A program made the translations under genes and the position numbers. 64,000 nucleotides of DNA. It comes from Stieleria maiorica (GTDB lineage Bacteria > Planctomycetota > Planctomycetia > Pirellulales > Pirellulaceae). The notes beneath the pieces are model-generated. The model was not told the origin of the DNA. It saw only the letters and a program-made list of their open reading frames with translations, and ran no database searches. Positions within the stretch are counted from its first letter, which is position 1. Every line of letters begins with the position of its first letter. Positions 39,269-47,636 of this stretch are shown one piece after another. The stretch spans positions 3,530,203 to 3,594,202 of the forward strand of contig NZ_CP036264.1 of NCBI RefSeq assembly GCF_008035925.1, written 5' to 3'.

Positions 39269-40471
39269 TTACTCGATGACCAATTCGGCTTTCAGGGCGC
39301 CTTGATTGCGTAACGTTGTCATGATGCTGATCAACGTGGTCGGTGAAACGGCCAGGGAATTGAGCGCCGTGGCCAGATCCCCGACCGTCATGCCGCCGGG
39401 CAAGACGTTGTAGCGTCCGCCGGATTCGAACAGTTCGATGCCCGTCCGCGGCAAGACGACGGTGTCGCCGGCGGCCAGCGGGTTGGGCTGGGACGCGACC
39501 GGTGTTTCGGTCGTCGCGATCACGATGTTTTCGCTGGCGAACAACACCGGCGCGATCTTGACGGTGTGTCCCAAGACGATCGATCCGGTTTTTTGATTGA
39601 TCACGACCCGCGCCGGCGTATCCGGTTCGACACGCAAATTGCCGATCGTCGCAATGAATTCGGTGACGCTGTTGCGGAACGTCGACGGAACGAAGACCTG
39701 GACGGTGCCCGAGTCGAGCGCACGGGCGCGACCGGGGAAGATCCGGTTTAGCGCGTTTCCGATCGCGGTGGCCGTGGCATAGGACTTGTTTCGCAGGATC
39801 AGCTTGATGCTGCCGTTGGAAACGATCGTTCCGCAGGGAATCTCACGCTCGACGATCGCCTCGCAAACCCCGACGGTCGGATGATTCTTTTGCACGTTGG
39901 CAGCGGCGCCTTCGGCCGAGATCCCGCCACCGATGATCGCGCCTTGGGCGATCGCGTAGATCTCGTCGTCGATGCCGCGCAGTGCAGTTTGATTCAGCGT
40001 TCCGCCACGCAAACTGGACGCGTCGTCGGCGACCGAGACGGTCACGAGAATCGTCTCGCCGGGCCGCGCGTAGGCGGGGATTTTCCCCGAAACCATCACC
40101 GCCGAAATGTTTTTGGTGTCGACTTGACCGACGCGAACACCGCGACGCAGGTAATAGTTGGTCAGCATTTGCCGCGTTTGTTGCGACTTGCCACCGGTCC
40201 CGCTTAAACCGAACACCAACCCTTCGCCGGAAACATGATTGACGCGGTCGCCCTCGACGAACGCAATGTCTTTGATGCGGACGCTGGGGTCTTGTCCCAT
40301 CGGGGCGAGCGGCTGCAGTGTCGGGGGCACCGGAGCGGTCGACGTTGGTGGCGGGGGCAGCGGGTCCTGGAGCGTCTGCGCATGCGCCACCGCACCGCCG
40401 CTGTGGATCCACAGCATGGCGACGCAAAGTGCGGTGCAGGCGAGTCGTGAATGCGTTTGAGAAATCTGCAT
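39269..40471 (-). CDS. flgI: Flagellar P-ring protein FlgI
   Basis: A 400-residue periplasmic ring protein with a signal peptide (about 1-31, ending AVAHA). A proline-rich insert (DPLPPPPTSTAPVPP) precedes the conserved core, which starts RIKDIAFVEGDRVNHV; GEGLVFGLSGTGGKS and the C-terminal GMTVGDLATALNSL are family motifs. The Pro-rich spacer is an addition relative to enterobacterial FlgI. A P-ring gene implies an outer-membrane-spanning basal body, in agreement with a Gram-negative envelope plan. Confidence 0.95.
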   Translation of the reverse strand: MQISQTHSRLACTALCVAMLWIHSGGAVAHAQTLQDPLPPPPTSTAPVPPTLQPLAPMGQDPSVRIKDIAFVEGDRVNHVSGEGLVFGLSGTGGKSQQTRQMLTNYYLRRGVRVGQVDTKNISAVMVSGKIPAYARPGETILVTVSVADDASSLRGGTLNQTALRGIDDEIYAIAQGAIIGGGISAEGAAANVQKNHPTVGVCEAIVEREIPCGTIVSNGSIKLILRNKSYATATAIGNALNRIFPGRARALDSGTVQVFVPSTFRNSVTEFIATIGNLRVEPDTPARVVINQKTGSIVLGHTVKIAPVLFASENIVIATTETPVASQPNPLAAGDTVVLPRTGIELFESGGRYNVLPGGMTVGDLATALNSLAVSPTTLISIMTTLRNQGALKAELVIE

Positions 40472-40494
40472 GAATCGGCGAGTGACCGCGAGAG

Positions 40495-41133
40495 TTAAAA
40501 AGGCCAGAAACGATTGAACCGGCGACTCAACCAGCCTTGGCTGGTAAACGACTGTTCGGCGCCCTCGGCATCGAGCGTCAATCGCAAATCGGCCACCAAA
40601 TACGACGGAACGGTATTTCCGGGCAAGATGTCGTACTGGCGGACGATGCCCGTCAGTTTCAAATCACGCTCATCGCCTTGGACGGAAATCTTACGCGTGC
40701 CCTCGACCACCAGGTTTCCGTTGGGCAGCACGTCGACCACCATCACGCTGAATCGGTCGGTGATCTGTCGTTCGCTGCGGAATTCCGCATCGCCGGTGAA
40801 CGCGCGTTGGTTGGCGGTGTTGGTGCCCAGTGCGGCATTGCCGCTGCCGCTGCCGATCGTGCCGCCGATGCCATAGTCGAATCCTTGGCTGGACGAGGAA
40901 TTTCCCGTCTTGTCCATCGACCGTTCGTCGCGGTTTTCGACGTCCGTGCTTTCGGCAATCAGGATCGACAGCGTGTCCCCACGGTTGCGGGCCGCATAGT
41001 CGCGGTACTGGTCGATCTGATTGTGACTGCGTCTCTCGAACAAGCTTTGGCCGCTCGATGGTTGCGCGCTCACCGCAGTGGCCAGGACAACCAGCAACGG
41101 AACGATTCGCCGCAGCGTCAGGTGATGGTGCAT
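40495..41133 (-). CDS. flgH: Flagellar L-ring protein FlgH
   Basis: A 212-residue L-ring protein. The conserved core has RGDTLSILIAESTDVENRDE, then FSVMVVDVLPNGNLVVEG and IVRQYDILPGNTVPS. The N-terminal signal peptide (VPLLVVLATAVSAQPSSGQ) has no lipobox cysteine, whereas the classic FlgH is an outer-membrane lipoprotein. Start at the ATG at 41133, 2 bp after the flgA stop. It forms the outer-membrane bushing around the rod. Confidence 0.93.
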   Translation of the reverse strand: MHHHLTLRRIVPLLVVLATAVSAQPSSGQSLFERRSHNQIDQYRDYAARNRGDTLSILIAESTDVENRDERSMDKTGNSSSSQGFDYGIGGTIGSGSGNAALGTNTANQRAFTGDAEFRSERQITDRFSVMVVDVLPNGNLVVEGTRKISVQGDERDLKLTGIVRQYDILPGNTVPSYLVADLRLTLDAEGAEQSFTSQGWLSRRFNRFWPF

Positions 41134-41135
41134 CG

Positions 41136-42167
41136 TTAGCGCCTCCTTAGGTTCGTTGAAACGGTTGCCAGGTTCTTTCCCAGGATGGAGGCGTTGAAGC
41201 GCCGGTTGGTTTGCGGGTTGAGCACCTCGATCGTGTCTCCGATGTCGCCCGATTCCATTGCCCTGGCGTTCTTCAATCGGATCTCGCCCCGACCGACACT
41301 GATCACCACATCGACCAGATCATTTCGTTTGACCGTCTGGGACGCCCGCCCGCGGGTGCTGAGAAAATGATTGGTCAATAGAATCGAATTGCTGGCGATA
41401 TAGCGACTGGCCGTCCGTCCCACGGCGGTGTCCGGATTCGCATAGTCCGACTTTTCGGTGATCAATCGATCGACCGCTTGAAACATCTCCGGTTTCAAAA
41501 CGGCTCCTTGAGCGATCGGCGCTCGTGCGATCGCGACCCGCATGGAAAGGCTGACCAGGGCATCGAACGAATGCGAGTATTGATTGCCCGACGAATCGGT
41601 GATCGCGACCGCCAACCGCGTCCGGCCGATCGGGAACTCATTGTGGGGGACCAGATCGACGGAAAAGTCACCGGCGGCAAGACGCGTTTCCAGAGCTTCG
41701 AACTGCGGCGTTTGCGTCAGCCGAATGTCGACCCGTTCGAGGCCGATGGCAAATTGTTGGGCGAGTTTCGTTTCCAGCAGCCGCTCCAATTTGCTCCGCA
41801 GTTTGGCCGGCGAGGAACGTCGGGCCGAGACCGTCGACGGCCCAACGATCTTGAACGCATCTCTCTGGAACCCGGCCAACAGCAGACGCATTTCGATCTG
41901 CTTGCGTGAGATCGAGCAATCGTCCTGGTCACGCAGCGATTCCAGGTCCAACTGTTCGATGGCACGCCGGTCCGACGGGGTGGCGCCCAGCACGTTGGCT
42001 ACGTCGCCGATCCGCACCGTCGTGTCGGCGACCGCCGATGAGGTCTGGTGCAGCGCAACGACGACGTCCCCCGCCACCGCGGCGCGGTGGTCGTCCAAGC
42101 CGATCAGTCCGCCGGGCAAACCGATCAGCAGGCCGAACAACAACGTTGAGATCCGAACAGAATTCAT
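41136..42167 (-). CDS. flgA: Flagella basal body P-ring formation chaperone FlgA
   Basis: A 343-residue exported protein, longer than the ~220-residue enterobacterial form. A signal peptide (LLFGLLIGLPGGLIGLDDHR) leads into an N-terminal region of about 180 residues and a C-terminal SAF-type domain: IAQGAVLKPEMFQAVDRL, then VGRTASRYIASNSILLTNH and RNDLVDVVISVGRGEIRLK. FlgA is a periplasmic helper for P-ring assembly, and its gene is placed just before flgH and flgI. It lies 3 bp after flgG. Confidence 0.9.
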   Translation of the reverse strand: MNSVRISTLLFGLLIGLPGGLIGLDDHRAAVAGDVVVALHQTSSAVADTTVRIGDVANVLGATPSDRRAIEQLDLESLRDQDDCSISRKQIEMRLLLAGFQRDAFKIVGPSTVSARRSSPAKLRSKLERLLETKLAQQFAIGLERVDIRLTQTPQFEALETRLAAGDFSVDLVPHNEFPIGRTRLAVAITDSSGNQYSHSFDALVSLSMRVAIARAPIAQGAVLKPEMFQAVDRLITEKSDYANPDTAVGRTASRYIASNSILLTNHFLSTRGRASQTVKRNDLVDVVISVGRGEIRLKNARAMESGDIGDTIEVLNPQTNRRFNASILGKNLATVSTNLRRR

Positions 42168-42170
42168 CGT

Positions 42171-42950
42171 TTACCGAACCAGATCACTAGCGGAGGACAG
42201 CATTTCGTCGCCGGCGCGGATGGCCCGCGAGTTGATTTCGTAGGCGCGTTGGGCGGTGATCAGCGACACCAACTCCGAAACGACTTCGACGTTGGAGCCT
42301 TCCAAGAACTGTTGGCGGATTTGTCCGTTGCCATCTTGTCCTGGTTCGCCGAGGATCTCCGGGCCGGAGGCTGCGGTTTCGACGTACAGGTTGCTGCCGA
42401 TGTTTTGCAATCCGGCGGGGTTGGCGAAACGCGCCAATTGAATGGTCGGGCCGACGGTCGACACGCCGTCGATTTGGTAGCTGACCACGCCGGTCGAGGA
42501 AATCGACAGGTTGGTGGCTTGCTGGGGGACCTGGACTTGGGGATCCAGCAGGTAGCCGTCCGCGTTGACCATCTGGCCTTGGTCATTCAGCGTGAAGGAA
42601 CCGTCGCGTGTGTAGGCGATCGTGTTTCCCTGGGTGACTTTGAAAAAGCCGTCGCCTTCGATCGCCATGTGGGTGTCGATACCCGTTTCGGTGGGCGTCC
42701 CTTGGGCGAACAAGCTGGTCGTGCCGACGGCGCGAACGCCGCTTCCGATCTGCAATCCGATCGGTTTGATCTCGCCGTTGGCCGATGCGGCTCCGGGGGG
42801 CGTCTTGGTGTCGTACAGCAAGTCGGCAAAGTTGATGTGTTTCTTCTTGAAACCGGTGGTATTGACGTTGGCCAGGTTGTTGGCGGTGTTGTCAATCATC
42901 AATTCCTGGGCGCGCATGCCGGTCGCGCTGGAATAGAATGCTTTTAACAT
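42171..42950 (-). CDS. flgG: Flagellar distal rod protein FlgG
   Basis: A 259-residue rod protein of normal length. The N-terminal motif is AFYSSATGMRAQELMIDNTANNLANVNTTGFKK in two conserved halves, and the C-terminal one SNVEVVSELVSLITAQRAYEINSR. It forms the distal rod that passes through the P and L rings. It is preceded by flgF with 29 bp between them and followed closely by flgA. Confidence 0.97.
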   Translation of the reverse strand: MLKAFYSSATGMRAQELMIDNTANNLANVNTTGFKKKHINFADLLYDTKTPPGAASANGEIKPIGLQIGSGVRAVGTTSLFAQGTPTETGIDTHMAIEGDGFFKVTQGNTIAYTRDGSFTLNDQGQMVNADGYLLDPQVQVPQQATNLSISSTGVVSYQIDGVSTVGPTIQLARFANPAGLQNIGSNLYVETAASGPEILGEPGQDGNGQIRQQFLEGSNVEVVSELVSLITAQRAYEINSRAIRAGDEMLSSASDLVR

Positions 42951-42979
42951 GATGAACCTATGCTGCTGTCGATTCGGGT

Positions 42980-43699
42980 CTAGGAGCGGATGTATTCTTT
43001 CAGCGAATCGGAAAGTGTTCGGGTTGCTTTCTCGACCGCTTCGTGTTGTCGCGTGTTGACGATCAATGCGATCAGTTCGGTGACCGGGTGGACGTTTGAC
43101 AGTTCGTGGGTGAACTGGTTGATCTTGACCGGCACGTCGCTTTCGATCGCATCGGGACCGGGGGTAAAGCCGAGGGCGCCGACCGGGATCAGGGTTCCGT
43201 TGTTTTCATAGGCGACCGGCTGAATCCGGCCGACCTCGCGGTCGCCGGCGGACACCGTGCCGTCGGCCGAGACGGTGATCTCGCGATCGGAAATGTTTGG
43301 TTCGATGGTGATGGGACCGGTTTCACCGCGGATCGGGATTCCGTCCTCGTTGACCAGGATGTTGCTCTGGGGGTCGCGAAACAACCTGCCGTTACGCGTC
43401 AGATAGGGCTGGCCGCCGTCGTCTTCGAACACGAAGAAGCCATCGCCGGCGATCGACAGGTCCAGAGGCCGCTCGGTCGGTGTGAGCCGCCCGGGGGTGA
43501 AGTCGGAGGTCAGTTTTTCGACTTCCGGTCCGAGGTCGATCGTGGTGTTGGGGGATGTTTCTTCGAAACGCTGTTTCACGGCCGGCTGGACGCGGCGGTG
43601 CCCGCTGGAATTGACATGCATCAGATTGCTGCTGATCAGCTCCTGGTGCTTTGCCAATGTCTGCATCGCGGCGGCGCCGCTGTAGAGTCCGTTGATCAT
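42980..43699 (-). CDS. flgF: Flagellar basal-body rod protein FlgF
   Basis: A 239-residue rod protein, first gene of the minus-strand operon. The N-terminus INGLYSGAAAMQTLAKHQEL and later DLSIAGDGFFVFEDD are rod-family motifs; the C-terminal segment SNVHPVTELIALIVNTRQH matches the flagellar basal-body rod family. It is more diverged than the neighbouring FlgG, so the FlgF label rests on gene order as well as similarity. Starts at the ATG at 43699, opposite the fliL operon promoter region. Confidence 0.88.
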   Translation of the reverse strand: MINGLYSGAAAMQTLAKHQELISSNLMHVNSSGHRRVQPAVKQRFEETSPNTTIDLGPEVEKLTSDFTPGRLTPTERPLDLSIAGDGFFVFEDDGGQPYLTRNGRLFRDPQSNILVNEDGIPIRGETGPITIEPNISDREITVSADGTVSAGDREVGRIQPVAYENNGTLIPVGALGFTPGPDAIESDVPVKINQFTHELSNVHPVTELIALIVNTRQHEAVEKATRTLSDSLKEYIRS

Positions 43700-44097
43700 T
43701 CGACCTTCCTGTCCGTGGGGGGATCACCGATGGCTGGGAGACACGGAAACCAAAAGCAATCCTGCGGTACTGGTTGTGTCGAATATCCGGCGTCTGGCGG
43801 TGAGAGAATTGGGTCGCCTTGGGCAAGAACGCCCGAGGGTTAACCCACACCGGCGGAGAAAAGGGGGCAGGTACCCATGGGTAATGAGATTGTGAGGGTT
43901 TGCCCTCATCGGCTAATGAAAGAGCAGTCCCGACTGAATTCCGTCACCCGGGCCGGACGATAAGCTGTAACGACACGGAAAGATAAACCGGTCACGCAAA
44001 GATGACCGCCGGCGGCTAGTGCTCGGCCCTCGACCAACACGCGACGTCGGGCTCGGCGCCGCGTGATCCTCCCCTCTCGCAACAATTCAACCGATTC
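43700..44097. promoter_or_regulatory. 398-bp divergent regulatory region of the two flagellar operons
   Basis: The region separates flgF (minus) from fliL (plus) and must contain both promoters. No good sigma-54 (GG-N10-GC) or sigma-28 match could be assigned. Visible structure: a TGAGGG/CCCTCA hairpin near 43894-43909 and a folded leader candidate at 43950-44029. No coding frame. Confidence 0.55.
43950..44029 (+). ncRNA. Candidate structured leader RNA of the fliL operon
   Basis: An outer stem GGGCCG (43950-43955) / CGGCCC (44024-44029) encloses about 70 nt. Inside, CGGTCA (43989-43994) pairs perfectly with TGACCG (44003-44008) around the loop CGCAAAGA. Upstream the strand reads ACACGGAAAGATAAACC. 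The AAACC and ACGCAAAG elements recall the c-di-GMP-I (GEMM) aptamer, but its GAAA-loop hairpin between them is missing. It lies about 70 nt before the fliL start. Proposed only as a structure candidate. Confidence 0.3.
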
Positions 44098-44619
44098 ATG
44101 GCAGACGACAACGAGTCCGGAGCGGACGACAAAAAGAAATCCGGCATGCTTTCCAAGCTGGTGATTTGGGGGGCGGTCTTTGTGATGGGCGCCGGAACCG
44201 GTGTTGCGGTCCCGATGTTTGTTCTGCCCTCGGATTCAAACGCCAGTCAATCCGCGGCGGTTGATGAAGACCGCATGGACATCCCCGAAGCGGATGACCA
44301 ACTGGCGTTCGTCGATTTTGACGAAGTCGTGGTCAATCTGAACGATGACCGTTATTCACGCTATCTGACCTGCACGTTTTCGCTGCAAATCGCCGCGTCG
44401 CAGCAAGAGGCGATCACCAAGCTGGTGGAAGACAAGAACGTTGTCTTGAAGAACTGGTTGATTGCGCATCTGCGAGACAAGAAGCTGGAAGATGTCCGCG
44501 GAAAACTGGGGCACAACCTGCTCCGCCGCGAGATTCACGACAAATTCAACGCGATGTTGTTCACCGACGGCATCGAGCGAATTCAAGACGTCCTCTTCCA
44601 GGATTTCAAGGTTCAATGA
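44098..44619 (+). CDS. fliL: Flagellar basal body-associated protein FliL
   Basis: A 173-residue single-pass membrane protein: a charged N-terminus, a membrane helix at about residues 21-42 (VIWGAVFVMGAGTGVAVPMF), and a periplasmic domain with VDFDEVVVNLNDDRYSRYL and the C-terminal VLFQDFKVQ. FliL sits around the stator and helps motor torque. First gene of the plus-strand operon; its TGA overlaps the ATG of fliM by 4 bases (ATGA). Confidence 0.9.
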   Translation: MADDNESGADDKKKSGMLSKLVIWGAVFVMGAGTGVAVPMFVLPSDSNASQSAAVDEDRMDIPEADDQLAFVDFDEVVVNLNDDRYSRYLTCTFSLQIAASQQEAITKLVEDKNVVLKNWLIAHLRDKKLEDVRGKLGHNLLRREIHDKFNAMLFTDGIERIQDVLFQDFKVQ

Positions 44620-45464
44620 ACGTTCGCCCGTTCGATTTTCGTGACATTGCTGCCCTGGATGACACTGCCGTTGCCATTCGAACTTGGATTTCGAAGTCGA
44701 CGTCGTTCTTCTCGGACTATTGGGTCGAGGCGACCGGATTCAGTGCCAAATTGGAACTGGGGGCGATCACCACCGAGTCGTACGAGAAGGTTCTCAGTGA
44801 AATCCCGAGGCACGACCTGTGTTGCGTCGCTGAAATCAAGGAGCGATCGTCGTCGGTCTGGTACGGGTCGAGTGATCAGTTTCGCATCATCCTGTCTGAT
44901 CTGCTGTGTTTGACTCCCTCCGACGAGGGCAGCGACAAGGACCTCAGTGCGATCGAGACGGATCTGGCGAATTACTTCATCGCACGTGTTGCTGATTCGA
45001 TCAGCCGCGGTTGGATGGGCCAGGGTGACCTGGAAATCGAAGTCACGGATCTGGAAAAAGACGCCCGAAAACTGCGACTGTTCCGGGGCAAGGATCTAGT
45101 CACCAAGGTCTGTATCGAAGTCGAGTGCAAGGGCGGCAAGGCCACATTGAACTGGTTGTTGCCCAAACAAAAATTGCCCGCATTGCTGGACGAAACCGTC
45201 GACAATCGCGACGGCGGCGCACCGGCCTCGCCGTCCAAGGAACTGATCGGTCAGTTGCCCTTGGAAGTCGTGACGATGCTGGGGACCGCAAGCATTCCCA
45301 TGTCCGAGCTGAGCAAGCTGAAACCCGGCGAATTGATCGTTCTGGATCAACGCATCGACCAACCGATGGTTTCCCACGTCGACGGCGAGCCGGCTTTCGA
45401 GTGTTGGCCTGGCCGATTGGGAAAAAAGCAAGCGGTCCAAGTTTCGAAGTGTTTGAACGAGTAG
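44616..45464 (+). CDS. fliM: Flagellar motor switch protein FliM, diverged
   Basis: A 282-residue protein, shorter than the ~330-residue FliM. The C-terminal ~75 residues are an SpoA/FliN-like domain (LPLEVVTMLGTASIPMSELS, then KPGELIVLDQRIDQP). The middle is weakly conserved. The N-terminus MNVRPFDFRDIAALDDTAV lacks the EIDALL-type motif that binds phospho-CheY. Identity comes from the SpoA domain and from its place between fliL and fliN. It is translationally coupled to fliL and would form the C-ring middle layer. Confidence 0.8.
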   Translation: MNVRPFDFRDIAALDDTAVAIRTWISKSTSFFSDYWVEATGFSAKLELGAITTESYEKVLSEIPRHDLCCVAEIKERSSSVWYGSSDQFRIILSDLLCLTPSDEGSDKDLSAIETDLANYFIARVADSISRGWMGQGDLEIEVTDLEKDARKLRLFRGKDLVTKVCIEVECKGGKATLNWLLPKQKLPALLDETVDNRDGGAPASPSKELIGQLPLEVVTMLGTASIPMSELSKLKPGELIVLDQRIDQPMVSHVDGEPAFECWPGRLGKKQAVQVSKCLNE

Positions 45465-45482
45465 AACCGAGGAAAGTGATTC

Positions 45483-45863
45483 ATGGCTGAAGCCAAGACA
45501 GAAACGCCCGTGTCGGACGACCCGCAAACCGCTCAAGACGCCGCGGCGAATGCGGCGGAAGATCAGGTCGATGACACGATTCCAGAATTCGAACAATTAA
45601 AACCGAATCCGCCCAAAGCCTCCAAGGACCTCGATTTCTCCCGCTTCGGAGGAGTCCAGGTCACCCTGGCGGCCGAGCTGGGACGCACCCAATTGACGAT
45701 TCAAGAATTAATCGGGCTGGCGGAAGGATCGGTCGTTGAATTAAACCGGGCCATCAGCGCGCCGGTCGAGTTGGTTGCCCAAGGCGTTCCCATGGGTAAC
45801 GGCGAGGTGGTCGTGATTGACAATCAATTCGCGATTCGAATCAAAGAAATCTATCCCTCCTAG
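45483..45863 (+). CDS. fliN: Flagellar motor switch protein FliN
   Basis: A 126-residue protein with an acidic, disordered N-terminus of about 50 residues and a C-terminal SpoA domain: VQVTLAAELGRTQLTIQELI, then LAEGSVVELNRAISAPVELV and GNGEVVVIDNQFAIRI. It forms the lower C-ring and supports export. 18 bp after fliM. Confidence 0.93.
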   Translation: MAEAKTETPVSDDPQTAQDAAANAAEDQVDDTIPEFEQLKPNPPKASKDLDFSRFGGVQVTLAAELGRTQLTIQELIGLAEGSVVELNRAISAPVELVAQGVPMGNGEVVVIDNQFAIRIKEIYPS

Positions 45864-45884
45864 CACCAACGAATCGGCATTCAC

Positions 45885-46871
45885 ATGGACGTCAACATGC
45901 CTTTCCGCTTCACCCAAAAAACGAAGTGCGTTTTTTACGCACTGCTGGTTTCGTCGACCCTCGGGACGCTGGCCCACGGCCAAGGTTACGCGGATAGCCG
46001 AGGCTACGCTGATGGCCAGCCTTACGCTGATAACCGGGGGCTCAATCGGATCGAGTCGCGCAGCTCGCGTCACAGCGGCATGGTCGACCAACTTTCGCGT
46101 GGCGAGTCGACCGTCAGCATCCGCCGACCGGTGCTCTCGGGCGATATCGGCACCGTCGAACGCGACACCCGATCGGTGATCCCGGAAAGCCCGCTTCGAC
46201 CGTCCGCTGGCGGCGAGCCGGTGGTCGCGCTGCGACCGCAACCGATGTCCGTGCGTCAGGCGAATTTTGAATCCAGCGACCAGCTTGGCGGCCTCTATTC
46301 CGACGAACAAGCACAACTTCAGTCGCGGCAGCAATTGGATCGGCTGAATGCGCAAGAACACTATCAATCGTTCATCGAGCGCGAGCAGGCCGCAGCGCCG
46401 TCAGAGAAAGCGGACGCGACGGAGATGCTCAGCCGGATCGGGATCAACTTGGTTTTCGTCCTCGCACTGGCCGTCGGCGGGATTTTGTTCGTGCGACAAC
46501 TTCAAAAGGGCAAGCAAGGTTCCAAAGCGACAACGCCCACCGATCTGGCCGGGCTGAAAATCGATCAGGTCCTGCAAGTCACCCGCGGCGTCAGTTTGTA
46601 CCTGGTCGATTCGATGGCTAGCAAAATCCTGGTGGCGGTCGACGGCGGAGGGATCAAATCCGTCAGCGTGCTTCCCTCGCGATTCGAGGACGAACTGGAT
46701 GACCCCGAAGCGTTCAGCCGACCCAAGGAGCCGGATGCATTGGCCGCGCGAGCCGGGGGGACTAACGCGACCCGTCAAGCCTCTCGCCGCAGCGTCAACA
46801 AGACGTCCAGCTCCGAGATCGATGAGAACCTGATCCGGCTGCTTCTGAGTAAATCGAAAGAAGCGGCCTGA
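45885..46871 (+). CDS. fliO: Flagellar biosynthetic protein FliO
   Basis: A 328-residue protein, long for FliO. A signal-like N-terminus (about 14-32) comes first, then a low-complexity segment with GYADSRGYADGQPYADNRG, and a membrane helix at about 185-206 (INLVFVLALAVGGILFVRQL). The cytoplasmic domain has the FliO pattern LKIDQVLQVTRGVSLYLVDS and KILVAVDGGGIKSVSVL. FliO helps assemble the FliP pore; fliP follows immediately. A second ATG four codons in is equally possible. Confidence 0.82.
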   Translation: MDVNMPFRFTQKTKCVFYALLVSSTLGTLAHGQGYADSRGYADGQPYADNRGLNRIESRSSRHSGMVDQLSRGESTVSIRRPVLSGDIGTVERDTRSVIPESPLRPSAGGEPVVALRPQPMSVRQANFESSDQLGGLYSDEQAQLQSRQQLDRLNAQEHYQSFIEREQAAAPSEKADATEMLSRIGINLVFVLALAVGGILFVRQLQKGKQGSKATTPTDLAGLKIDQVLQVTRGVSLYLVDSMASKILVAVDGGGIKSVSVLPSRFEDELDDPEAFSRPKEPDALAARAGGTNATRQASRRSVNKTSSSEIDENLIRLLLSKSKEAA

Positions 46872-46888
46872 TCGAATTGGGAACCGAA

Positions 46889-47611
46889 ATGGAATTCGCG
46901 TTGATCGCCCAGTTGTCCGCCGACCCAGCCAGCGACCCGTCGCAGCTGTTTTCGGATCTTGCGCCGCCGTTGCAGGTCGCGGTGCTGCTCGGCGCGCTCA
47001 GCTTTGCCACGGCCATGTTGGTCTGTGTCACGGCGTTCACACGAATCATCATCGTTCTGTCCTTCGTCCGCCGGGCGCTGTCCACCCAAGAGATCCCGCC
47101 GAACCAGGTGATGATGGGGCTGAGTCTGTTTCTGACGCTGTTCGTCATGGCCCCGACGTTTGAAAAAATTCACGACAACGCGGTGATCCCGTTGTTGGAG
47201 GCACAGGAAGCGGCCGGGCCGGACGAGGAACCCGAATTCGGCTTCGTCGATGCGTGGAAAATTGCATCGGAAGAGCTGAAGGTGTTCATGTTGCACAACA
47301 CACGGACGAACGACTTGGCGTTGTTCTATGAACTTTCCGAAACCGCTCCGCCGTCACAGCGGATGGACACGCCGCTGAAGATCGCGGTGCCGGCGTTCAT
47401 CATCAGCGAACTGAAAACCGCGTTCATCATGGGGTTTTGCATCTACATCCCCTTCCTGCTGATCGACTTGGTCATTTCAACGATCTTGATGGCGTTGGGA
47501 ATGATGATGATGCCGCCGGTCGTCGTTTCGACGCCCTGCAAATTGCTGTTGTTCGTGCTGGTGGACGGCTGGCAATTGATTTCCAAAGCACTTGTCGCAA
47601 GTTTTGCCTAA
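46889..47611 (+). CDS. fliP: Flagellar type III export pore protein FliP
   Basis: A 240-residue polytopic membrane protein and core of the export gate. Signature segments: LLGALSFATAMLVCVTAFTR, IIIVLSFVRRALSTQEIPP, NQVMMGLSLFLTLFVM, then VPAFIISELKTAFIMGFCIY and LGMMMMPPVVVSTPCKLLLF. The ATG at 46889 is chosen over a TTG four codons earlier. The next gene is flhA; fliQ and fliR, which usually follow, are not in this window. Confidence 0.96.
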   Translation: MEFALIAQLSADPASDPSQLFSDLAPPLQVAVLLGALSFATAMLVCVTAFTRIIIVLSFVRRALSTQEIPPNQVMMGLSLFLTLFVMAPTFEKIHDNAVIPLLEAQEAAGPDEEPEFGFVDAWKIASEELKVFMLHNTRTNDLALFYELSETAPPSQRMDTPLKIAVPAFIISELKTAFIMGFCIYIPFLLIDLVISTILMALGMMMMPPVVVSTPCKLLLFVLVDGWQLISKALVASFA

Positions 47612-47636
47612 GGGTCAACCGGCGTACCAAATCAAG

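Noticed and set aside
43700..44097. Sigma-54 or sigma-28 promoter in the flagellar divergent region
   Set aside because: Only partial matches were seen (e.g. GCCGGACGATAAG); spacing to a -24/-35 element does not fit.
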